Assembly (NCBI RefSeq): GCF_050947335.1
Contig: NC_134995.1
Location: 12,066,501-12,130,500, forward strand
DNA length: 64,000 nt
Origin: Megachile rotundata
Lineage: Eukaryota > Arthropoda > Insecta > Hymenoptera > Megachilidae
Direction of reading: 5' to 3'
Below the pieces are notes generated by a model that saw only the letters and a list, made by a program, of their open reading frames with translations, had not been told where the DNA came from and did not search any database. Shown piece by piece: positions 36,001 through 48,000 of the stretch (the first letter of the stretch is position 1; each line of letters begins with the position of its first letter). The position numbers and the translations under genes are program-made.

Positions 36001-39000
36001 GGAGATTGGAATTTAGGGTAATTGGAATTTGAGAGGGTTGGAATTTGAGAGGGTCGGTATTTGGGAGGGTTGGTACTTGGGAGGGTTGGAATTTTGAGAG
36101 ATTGGAATTTAGAGGAGATTGGAATTTTGGGAGATTGGAATTTAGGGTAATTGGAATTTGAGAGGGTTGGAATTTGAGAGGGTCGGTATTTCGGAGGGTT
36201 GGTACTTGGGACGGTTGGAATTTTGAGAGATTGGAATTTAGAGGAAATTGGAATTTGAGGAGATTGGAATTTTGGGAGATTGGAATTTAGGGTAATTGGA
36301 ATTTGAGAGGGTCGGTATTTGGGAGGGTTGGTACTTGGGAGGGTTGGAATTTTGGGAGATTGGAATTTAGAGGAGATTGGAATTTTGGGAGATTGGAATT
36401 TAGGGTAATTGGAATTTGAGAGGGTTGGAATTTGAGAGGGTCGGTATTTGGGAGGGTTGGTACTTGGGAGGGTTGGAATTTTGAGAGATTGGAATTTAGA
36501 GGAGATTGGAATTTTGGGAGATTGGAATTTAGGGTAATTGGAATTTGAGAGGGTTGGAATTTGAGAGGGTCGGTATTTCGGAGGGTTGGTACTTGGGACG
36601 GTTGGAATTTTGAGAGATTGGAATTTAGAGGAAATTGGAATTTGAGGAGATTGGAATTTTGGGAGATTGGAATTTAGGGTAATTGGAATTTGAGAGGGTC
36701 GGTATTTGGGAGGGTTGGTACTTGGGAGGGTTGGAATTTTGGGAGATTGGAATTTAGAGGAGATTGGAATTTTGGGAGATTGGAATTTAGGGTAATTGGA
36801 ATTTGAGAGGGTTGGAATTTGAGAGGGTCGGTATTTGGGAGGGTTGGTACTTGGGAGGGTTGGAATTTTGAGAGATTGGAATTTAGAGGAGATTGGAATT
36901 TTGGGAGATTGGAATTTAGGGTAATTGGAATTTGAGAGGGTTGGAATTTGAGAGGGTCGGTATTTCGGAGGGTTGGTACTTGGGACGGTTGGAATTTTGA
37001 GAGATTGGAATTTAGAGGAAATTGGAATTTGAGGAGATTGGAATTTTGGGAGATTGGAATTTAGGGTAATTGGAATTTGAGAGGGTCGGTATTTGGGAGG
37101 GTTGGTACTTGGGAGGGTTGGAATTTTGGGAGATTGGAATTTAGAGGAGATTGGAATTTTGGGAGATTGGAATTTAGGGTAATTGGAATTTGAGAGGGTT
37201 GGAATTTGAGAGGGTCGGTATTTCGGAGGGTTGGTACTTGAGAGGGTTGGAATTTTGGGAAATTGGAATTTAGGGAAATTGGAATTTGGGGAGATTGGAA
37301 TTTGGTGAAATCCTCCACTTTCCAAACCCCGAATCTCCTAATAAAAAATGCGAACTCTAATCGCACTCATCGCCGCGCATTATATGACCAGCCTCTCACG
37401 CGATCGAAACGAGGAATCGGCGATCGTGAGCGAGCATGAATAACAGAGAAAAGCGACGATCAGGTCGTTCGTCGTAGGTGGACGTAGGGAACGTATCCAG
37501 GAACACGGGGGAAGCAGTATGGCTTCCGAAGCCTCAGCTTCTGCTTGCTGGCTGTAGGTATTGCTCGCCCGGAACCCAGCTACCTACCTACCTACATTTC
37601 TGTCTGACTAAATCGCCGCCGCAAATCGGTGCTCGCGCGTTAAGTTGCGCTCCGTCGCGTCGCGACGCGTCGCGACGTCAAGCGGTCGCGGCTACACTTA
37701 GCGCCCTGATCACGAGTAACGATCGTTCTGCTTGTTGGCCGGCTGTTGCCACCGACCTGGTAAAATGCTTTATGTAATTAAGGCCTGTAGTAGCGTGTAC
37801 GAGATGATTGCACCTTTGGATGACGAGTTATGACGTGATTCTAGTGAGACTGTTGTTGTATTTTAGGTAGGTAGGTTTAAGTAGGTTGTTTAATTAGGTT
37901 GATATATATGTGCTGCAGATATTGATAGGATAAGTTGATAATGTAAAAGTGTTTGTAGATTGAACTTTTGGTATATCAATTTTAAGCTTGATGTTTTATA
38001 ACGTTGAATATATGAACGTTCGATAAGTGTTCGTGCCACAAAATGGCTGATGAACTGTTACAGCAAATAATGATGGATTTAGGAGTATCTACAAGGTTTA
38101 ACATAGTTTTATTCGTTATAAAAATATTGCCAAATGGCACTTATGATCCATCAATTTAAAGCTTGATGTTTAGTAACATTGACTATATGGACGTTCGATA
38201 AGTGTTCGTACCACAAAATGGCTGACCTATTATAGCGAATGATGATGGATTTGAGGACATATTCTAACATAATTTCATGACATAAAAATATTACCAAATG
38301 CCACTTATGATACATCAATTTAAACCTTGATATTTAAAGGCATTCAATATGTGACCGTTCGATAAGTGTTCGTACCACAAAATGGCCGACCTGCTACAGT
38401 TAAGGATGATGGATTTAAGAACATATTCTAACATAATTTCATGACATAAAAATATTACTAAATACCACTTATGATACATCAATTTAAACCTTGATATTTA
38501 ATAGCATTCAATATGTGACCGTTCGATAAGTGTTCGTACCACAAAATGGCCGACCTGCTACAGTTAAGGATGATGGATTTAAGAACATATTCTAACATAA
38601 TTTCATGACATAAAAATATTACCAAATGCCACTTATGATACATCAATTTAAAGCTTGAAGTCCAACAAAAATGACTGCATAAACATTTCATCAATTTTGT
38701 TAACATAACTGTTTCGTTATTATGTCAATTTATCTACCGCTTTAAACTTTTGTAAATAATTTTCTTGCAAATAACGTAAATAAATAAAATTAAATAATAA
38801 TGAATATTTATTTATATAACGAATGTTTTAAAATACAGAAATCAAGTAACTGACAGAAATACCTGAGAGTCTCCTTAATGAACGAAATTGAAAATTAAAG
38901 AGTTCAAAGGGTGTCGAAGATCTCCGGTTGCACTCGTATTGAAAACCAAAACCTCTAATCGTTACCGTATCTACAAGCAACAACTCTAACCGAATATCCT

Positions 39001-42000
39001 TTGCCAGAGTTTCCATTTACAAAACGTCGAGAGGTTCCATTTACAAATATCCGGATCTAAGGATTTGTCCGTGGGTCCCCAGATTTAGGTATCACCGTGA
39101 GCTCCATTTACCTTAATCTACAATTAAGACCACCTCGAGAAACGCGTCACAAAGAATCCTATTTACAAGGAAGCTTATTGGAATGGAAAATACATTTTCA
39201 GTCCATTATCAAACACTTCTTCTTTTTTTCCTTTACTTATACATTTCACCTGCTGTATGCTTAGGGAACATTTTTCTACATCCCAATCGCATACTCCCCA
39301 AATTTCTCTCCAACCAAAATCCCCATAAGAAGACTTTCCCACAAATCCTCCAGTGCTTCCACTGTCTCCTTCCTACAACAATGAATCTTTACATAAGAGG
39401 CTACCGTAATCAAGACTCCTCTCGCACTCGATCAAGCCAATAATACCATCCAGCAAGAGGCACCGAATAAAGCAGCCAAGGTGGCAGTGGTAAAGGGAGA
39501 AAAAGATGTATCGTTAGGAGATCCTTGGACTCTCGGAAGTCGAGGACCCTCGAGGAATCGATCGAGCGACGAAGAAGCCGGAACGGGAGAGTCGCGGCGT
39601 CAGAAAGGAGAGAAGAAAGCCTCTTCCTCAGGGCCATTCATTCCGTTGGCTACCTAAGAAGACGTAAGCCGCGCAAGAATTAGGCAGAAAAAGGTGGAGC
39701 ACGCTCCTTCGAACGGGCCACCGAGTGTTTGGTGTTTATACCTGGCTCCTTAGAAAGCAGCTCTATACCCCATCCTCCTCGTCCTCCGCCTCCTGTGAAT
39801 GCTTACAAACAGTCGGTTGTCAGATTTCTTTTATCTTTCCTGGGGCATCTGTATGGCCGATGCCTCTTCTGGCCGCCTACTCTTTTGCTCCTCTTTCTTA
39901 TACCGCCAGGAATAAGACACGCTTTGAACATTCCCCGTTTTCTTTGCTCTTGCTTTAAATTGCGTAAGTTTTCTTTAATTATTCTTTAGATTTGGGACTT
40001 TGTTGGGACATGTTGAAGGTAGCTTTAGATTACTAGGGAGTTGGGAATGTAGGGATTTGGGGATCTTCAGTTCCAAGTCCTCAAATTTCACATATCCGAA
40101 ATTCCACATGTCCCGAATCCCACATGTCCCGAATCCCATACGTCCGGAATCCCACACCTCCCGAATCCCACACATCCCGAATCCCACACGTCCCGAATTC
40201 CACACGTCCCGAATCCCACATGTCCCGAATCCCACACGTACCGAATCCCACACGTCCCGAATTCTACACGTCCCGAATCCCACACGTCCCGAATTCCACA
40301 CGTCCCGAATCCCACACGTCCCGAATCTCACATATCCCGAATCCTACATATCCCGAATCCAACATATCCCGAATCCCACATATCCCGAATCCCACATATC
40401 CCGAATCCCACATATCCCGAATCCCACATATCCCGAATCCCACATATCCCGAATCCCACATATCCCGAATCCCACATATCCCGAATTCCACACGTCCCGA
40501 ATCCCACACGTCCCGAATCCCACATATCCCGAATCCCACATATCCCGAATCCCACATATCCCGAATCCCACATATCCCGAATCCCACACGTCCCGAATCC
40601 CACACGTCCCGAATCCCACATATCCCGAATCCCACATATCCCGAATCCCACATATCCCGAATCCCACATATCCCGAATCCCAAATCTCCCGAATCCCAAA
40701 TCTCCCGAATCTCAAATCTCCCGAATCCCAAATCTCCCGAATCTCAAATCTCCCGAATCCCAAATCTTCCGAATCCCAAATCTCCCGAATCCCAAATCTC
40801 CCAAATCCCAAATCTCCCAAATCCCTATATCCCCAAATCCCCAAATCCCAAGTCTCCAACTAGCAACCACCTCAAACCTCCCTCATCTTCCCCCAAATAA
40901 TGAATTTTAATCTGACCACTGGTGCCCGAACACCCCAAAATTGACAACGTTCTGACGACGGTCAAGCAGTGATTGAATTCTTTGAAACGTCGTATGAAGA
41001 GTATGATGGGATCCCTAAGCAATTTGTCCGTTAAACTTCTCCCTCCCCGTGTATCCCGTTCAATGGCCATATTATCCCTTTTCTCTGTATTGATTATTAT
41101 TCCACCTTTTCGTATGCTTGCTTGGGCCTGGCGGTGAGTAAGTGCCATTCTCGAATATAAACTCTTTATGCGGTGGTTAACGATCGCTCGTAACACGATA
41201 CGTTTTGTCGTGTACCGTTACACCGGGCAGGGGGTAGTTTCCGAGAGCAGACAAGAAGAAGTCGATTACGCACGATGGCGGCCAATCGCTGCTTTCTTTT
41301 TTTATTTACTTTCTTTATTTCGTCGCTGTTAGGCTTTCACACCTCTGACGGTGATTATGGGTTCGGTACTTTCTTTTTGATAGTCAAATTTAACTTCACT
41401 CGTGGTAGACTATAATTCGAGGTTTCGTACTGTGATTTATTGCGGTTTAACGTATTTTATTGTAGGTCTTTATTAATTTTAATTTAGGGCTAATTTTTTC
41501 ATGTTTTGCTGGTGCAGGGTTTCTTTGAGAAGCAGTTATTTTTGATATTTTTAAATTATTTTTAATAACTTGACGCTGTTATGGTTGTTATGGTATGATG
41601 GTAGTGTCTGGAGTTTTATTTTGAGGTTAGGATACATCAAGGTCTAGTGAATTATCTTTTAATTCAGTGTTCAAATACTTTATCTGCTATTAAGTTAAAG
41701 TGGAATAGTTTAGGTTAGACAAGATTAGATTGCATTGGATTAGAGTAGGTTAGGTTAGAATGTTAAGTTAGGTTATCATGGTAATCTCTCGAGTTTCATC
41801 TTTAGGTTAGGTTACATCAAGCTCTTGTAAATTATCTTTTAATTCAGTGTTCAAATATTTTATCTGCTATTAGGTTAAAGTGTTGTATATTAGGTTAGAC
41901 CAGATTAGATTGCATTGGATTAGATTAGGTTAGGTTAGAATGTAAGGTTAGGTTATCATGGTAATATCTGGAGTTTCGTTGTAAGGTTAGGTTACATCAA

Positions 42001-45000
42001 GTTCTTATCAATTATCTTTTAATTCAGTGTTCAAATACTTTATCTGCTATTAGGTTAAAGTGGAGTATATTAGGTTAGACAAGATTAGATTGCATTGGAT
42101 TAGAGTAGGTTAGGTTGGAATGTTAGGCTAGGTTATCATAGTAATCTCTGAAGTTTCATTTTGAGGTTAGGTTACATCAAGTTCCTGTAAATTATGTTTT
42201 AATTCAGTGTTCAAATACTTTATCTGCTATTAAGTTAAAGTGTTGTATATTAGGTTAGACCAGATTAGATTGCATTGGATTAGATTAGGTTAGGTTAGGA
42301 TGTTAGGTTAGGTTATCATGGTAATCTCTGGAGTTTCATCTTTAGGTTAGGTTAAAGTTCTTGTGAATTATCTTTTAATTCAGTGTTCAAATACTTTATC
42401 TGCTATTAAGTTAAAGTGTTGTATATTAGGTTAGACCAGATTAGATTGCATTGGATTAGATTAGGTTAGGTTAGAATGTTAAGTTAGGTTATCATGGTAA
42501 TCTCCGGAGCTTCATCTTAAGGTTAGGTTACATAGCTCTCATAAATGCTGTTTTAATTTATTGTTCAAATGCTTTATCCACTATTAAGTTAAACTGGAAT
42601 AGATTAGGTTAGATTAAATTGCGTTCAATGAGGTTAGGTTAGGACGCAACATAACCTACAAGAACCACATATTCACACGATCAAAAACAGTATACATAAA
42701 TAATATCAAAAATTCCAGTAAAATTGATCATGCAGTACAAGTGCCTCACTTATCAAAGTGCAAGTTAAATTCTTCAAACATTACCTATACAACATTTCAC
42801 AAAAATAATTACACCTAATTTTCTTGCACGATGACGCAGTAATAATTCTCCTCACTTTACTAACAATTTTACATTTTATTAATAAAAAAGACTGGAACGA
42901 ACCACAAACATATCGACAAAATCGGCCCTTTTTTCGAGAAGATTGATTTTGAAAGTGCGCCAACATACACGCACTTGACTAAAGCGCGATTTAAACGATT
43001 GCTCCACGGTTATTTATCATGTTTACATTCAATGTATAGAAATCACTATTCACTTTCCCATCATGGTAGATAAATCCTCTCCGATCTCGTTTGCCCCGCC
43101 TCCATCGCTTCCATTCAATATTTCGTTGAATTTAAACGCGGGACAAAAATGATTTTTTCGAGCTTTCAAAGAAATCTTGACGACGTCTAATTAACTCCCG
43201 AGGAGGGGGTTAATCCGCGAGTGTATCCTGGCCCGGGTTCTAAAGCCTGCAAGCGTCGCGCTAAAGCAATTAAGTTGTTTCCTTGAAATCCAGTGAAATG
43301 AAGTTGTCTCCTGTGTAAGCACAAGCATAAATCCTCCACTTGGCCTGTAACAGGCATCGAGCGGAACGAAGCCACGCAGAGGATTTAGCCGAGTACTTTG
43401 AAAGCCAATAACTCATTGTTGGGTCATCGTAATGACACTTTATAAGTCAGTACGTAACCGCGAATCGTTGTGTTAGTCGAATCGATAAAAACAGAGGCTG
43501 TCCGCGCGTCAATAACTAAACGTGCCGGCTTTTTTAATAATGCTCAAACGTTACTAGTCGACCGGTTTGCAAACTGATATGTAAACTAAGGGATTTCCGT
43601 CGAAACGATTCGTCGACAGAACCATTTTTCTCAGTGCTTTACAATTACTTTCTGTTTTTTGTTTTGGTAAGACGAATTTTCAGTGCTTCACTGCAACGCA
43701 ATCTGCTTGATTGTTATTGTTAAGAATATAACAAATTATCGCACGTTTATAAATCGATTAACAAGAAACTATTGCATAGTTAATTTATATAAAGCGACTC
43801 TGTCACAAAATGTCATTCCTTATCGTATATTTGCCATCGTTAAATTGTTAAATAGTTTATTGTAATATTATTTTAATAAATTGATTATATTTCACTTAAC
43901 AAAGCTGTCGTCGTCGATCGCTGCATAATTCTAACAGTTATTATATTTGGGAGTTCGATATTTAATATTTTAGGTAATTTTTGCTGTAAATTTATTGGTA
44001 TTTTTGCAAACGCTTATTTTATAAAAACATAAAATTAGATTTAAAAACACTTAGCTGAGAAGTTGGTATAAGAAGTGTTGACAACGTATATGCAACTCGT
44101 CACGTGATCATTTTATGTGTGGTAATGCAACGTGTAATAATTTAATGTGTGGTGATCGAACGCGCGGTAATTCGATATGCAAGGAGTCGACATGTGGAAA
44201 TTCAATATGTAGTAATTTAACACATAATAACGCAACGTATGATAATTCAACGCGTGGTGAACCGAAGTGTGGTGGTTCGACGCGTGATAATTGAACGTCT
44301 GGTAAGTAAACGCTTGGTAAGTGAACGCGTGGTAATTTCACGCGAATTTGACACGAGGCTCGAGCGTAATTCAGTGTAAAATAATACGTGTGATAGTTTT
44401 ACGCGTGGTGAATTAAAGTGTGGTGCTTAAACGCGTGGTAATTGAACGTGTGGTAAGTGAACGCTTGGTAAGTGGACGCGTGGTAATTTCACGCGAATTT
44501 GACACGTGGTTCGAGCAGTAATTCAGTGCAAGATAATACGTGTGATAGTTGCACGCGTAGTAGATCAAAGTGTGGTGATTAAACGCGTGGTAATTGAACA
44601 TCTGGTAAGTGAACGCTTGGTAAGTGAACGCGTGGTAATTTCACGCGAATTTGACACGTGGCTCAAGCAGTAATTCAATGCAAGATAATACGTATGATAG
44701 TTGCACGCGTGGTGAATTAAAGTGTGGTGATTAAACACGTGGTAATTGAACGTCTGGTAAGTGAACGCGTGATAATTGAACGTCTGGTAAGTAAACGCTT
44801 GGTAAGTGAACGCGTGGTAATTTGATGCAAACTGATTCGACACGTAACAACTCAAGTAGTAACTTAATACAAGATAATGTGATAATTCTACACGTGATGC
44901 TTTAGTGTGTAGTAACTGCACGCGCGATAAGTAACCGCCCGTTAATTGATCACACGTTATCTGACCGCGATAATTCAACGACGATCAACCAGATGACCGA

Positions 45001-48000
45001 ACTCGTGACAACACGCCTGATATACGAGATCGATCCTACAAAATACGATTAACACATGAATCTACCTATGAGTTCATAGTCGAAATAAATGTGTAAAAGA
45101 GGTAAACAAATTCTCGATAAACATCGGCAAGATTAAAAAGACATATCAGCGAAATATGTCGAAGCATTTCAGTTATGCAGCGTTCGATTTCGGCGAGAAC
45201 GAAGGCGTCATCGGCGTCAACGAGGAGAAAGAAAGAGAGCGTATCTGAAAAAAAAAACAACGAAGAAGGAAGACACGCAGAGAGACGAACGAATCGAAGA
45301 GACACACGAAACGAAGCAAGAGGAAGATGAAAACTGTGTTTCGACGCGATTATTATTCGTGGTCTATTCCCAGCTACCGTTCATTCCACATTTGTTTCCG
45401 ACGTTGAACATCCATATCGCCCTCGAACGGGCGATCATACACAATGGGCTTTATCGTACCTTCCTTTGAAACTTGGAGCGCGATCCCACGCTAATTAACG
45501 AATCATTCATCGACGCTGTAATTAACGAGGCCGACTCTGTCGCGGATTATCCCAGGCCAGATCTTTTTGCCCATAGACGTCATGTGCCTGCGGTTACGTT
45601 CACTGATAATTGTTGTTGCCCCGTGTTGCAAAAGGGGCCCGCGCGACTTTTACTCGCAATACCGCCAGAAACGAGTAACGTTGAAAACAAGAAAATATAT
45701 ATACACATTCTTACGCTCCATCCTGTATCTCTCGTGTTTCAATGCTGCTCGCGAGATATATACTTCTCTTTTTAATTTTCTACCACCTCTGTCTCTCTCG
45801 TCTTTTAACGAAACGTCGTTACATTTGTTGTGTCACGCTTTCCGGGATAATTAGATTGGGACGCGTGGAAAATGTTGAAGATAAACGGGAGACGGGCTTC
45901 TCTTACCACGGAGGTTTTGATTAATTTAGCTGCCTTTGTCAACGGGAATATTATTTATTTTAATATACTTTCGACTACTGCTTTTAATTGCGAGACGAAC
46001 TGATAGGTCAGGTAATGATAGACCCAATTCAGGCTTTGGGTTGAATTAGGCACTGGAGGGTGCTGACGCAAGCTTATTTATCGGGATTTTTTATTAACTT
46101 ACAGTTGCTTTGTAATTAGAAATTTTATTTAGTCTTCAAATTTAATTGTGAAAAGATTTTAGAGCTAATTATGCAAGGTCTAGATGTAAGTTTATTAGGT
46201 TCAGTAGAAATGGACACGTGTAATCAGACCTAAAATGCTAAGGGAATCAAGCCAATTAAGCTTCGTGACAACTTGCATTGTTATCGTAATATAACATTCA
46301 CTCTTTGTTCTTTAACCAATTGTATTAAAATGACGATCAACGAGAATTATGACAGTCGCATATTTGACTCGTGATTTCCAATTTTCGCTCAACTTGTATT
46401 TAAATTATAAACAAAATTTAATACTCAATTCATTAAAAGAAGTAAACATTGAGGTTAGGAAAGAAGATGGAGGGACAAAAACAAAATGAAACCCACTCGA
46501 ATAAGAGTTGACTGAACGCTTACTTGAACATAACCTCAAAATCTTGTTTCTTCGAAGAAGACAACGTTCTTATTCAAACAGACTCCAGAGCCTTATATTA
46601 AATAATTTAATACAATTGAACATTAAACACAATTTAATCTTCAACTACACCTAAACTCAAAGAGCCTGAAAAGCAGTATATTAAATTTAAAAGAAAGAAA
46701 TAATTTTAAGAAGTAAACATTGAGGTTAGGAAAGAAGATGGAGGAACAAAAACAAAATGAAACCCACTCGAATAAGAGTTGACTGAACTTATTTCTTCGA
46801 AGAAGACAACGTTATTATTCAAACAGACTCCAGAGCCTTATATTAAATAATTTAATACAATTGAACATTAAATTTAATCTTCAACTACACCTAAATTCAA
46901 AGAGCCTGAAAAGCAGTATATTAAATTTGAAAGAAAGAAATAATTTTAAGAAGTAAACATTGAGGTTAGGAAAGAAGATGGAGGAACAAAAACAAAATGA
47001 AACCCATACAAGAGTTGACTGAACGCTAAACATAACCTCAACCCGTAATATCTCCCAAGAAGAGGCTTAAATAATATAAAAAATATGACTAAGAGTAAGA
47101 ATTTAGAAGGAAGTTATCGCGGTTGAAGCTTAACACGCCTGCGAACACGTTGTCCCAGACGCGTCGAGGTAAATTCACGGAGCGTCTAATTCGGATAATA
47201 TTCTACACGGGAATCCTTTCTGCTGAAATCTCTTCTCGCAGGAAATGCTATTACCGTATCAGTTCAGGAAGAGGGCGGACGTTAAGCGTCGAGACGGGCC
47301 GGGAAGATTTCGCGGTGCAAGCTTTTCGTGTACTTTAACCTTGGGCCAAGACTCCTCTTGGATGCCGTAGGCAACGATTTTAATAATAAATCAAACCTAG
47401 AAGTTGCTTCCTCCAAGACAAGCAAAGGGGGCTACACCGAAAATGGTTAGGTGCCCATTTCTCTCGGGAATCTTAGGCTCCTTAACTTTGACTACGCTTG
47501 CCTCATCCGCTGATGTATTATGCACCCGCTGCCTAATTGATTCTTTCCTACTTTCGCCGCCTTCTACCCTACCTGTTATTCGATACCCAATCTACTTCAT
47601 CAAACTTTATCACTTTGCAAAATAATCTGATATGTACACAATTTTTTAATTCTTCTTCCAAAGAAGCTTGGGAAAATTATTTGATTGGTTTAGTATCAAA
47701 GTAGCAGTAATTCTGGTCAGCCATCTTGAAATTTCTCAGGTGTCTTCATTTAAAGATTCAGCAAAATTGATCTCCTCAAGAAAATCTCTCAGCTCTTTCC
47801 TTAACAAGAAAATCTCTCATCACATCAAAAAATGTTTACATGTAAAAATTAGATCTAAAAACTCAGTTCACTTTGTTCAGATAAGTGAAGATAATAAGTG
47901 AAGACAATAAATGAAGATAATAAGTGAAGATGTAATGTTTAAGTGTACCAATGACGTTTCTTTTAAACAAGATACAATGATGTTTTGACAAGGATGAAAA

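Noticed and set aside
35685..37325. 546-codon minus-strand ORF, the longest in the window
   Set aside because: It is produced by the 129-bp (43-codon) tandem repeat; composition is Pro/Ser/Asn low complexity, with no domain and no splice context.
40000..40900. ORFs up to 287 codons in several frames of both strands
   Set aside because: Translation of the 16-bp CCCGAAT array; no frame is favoured.
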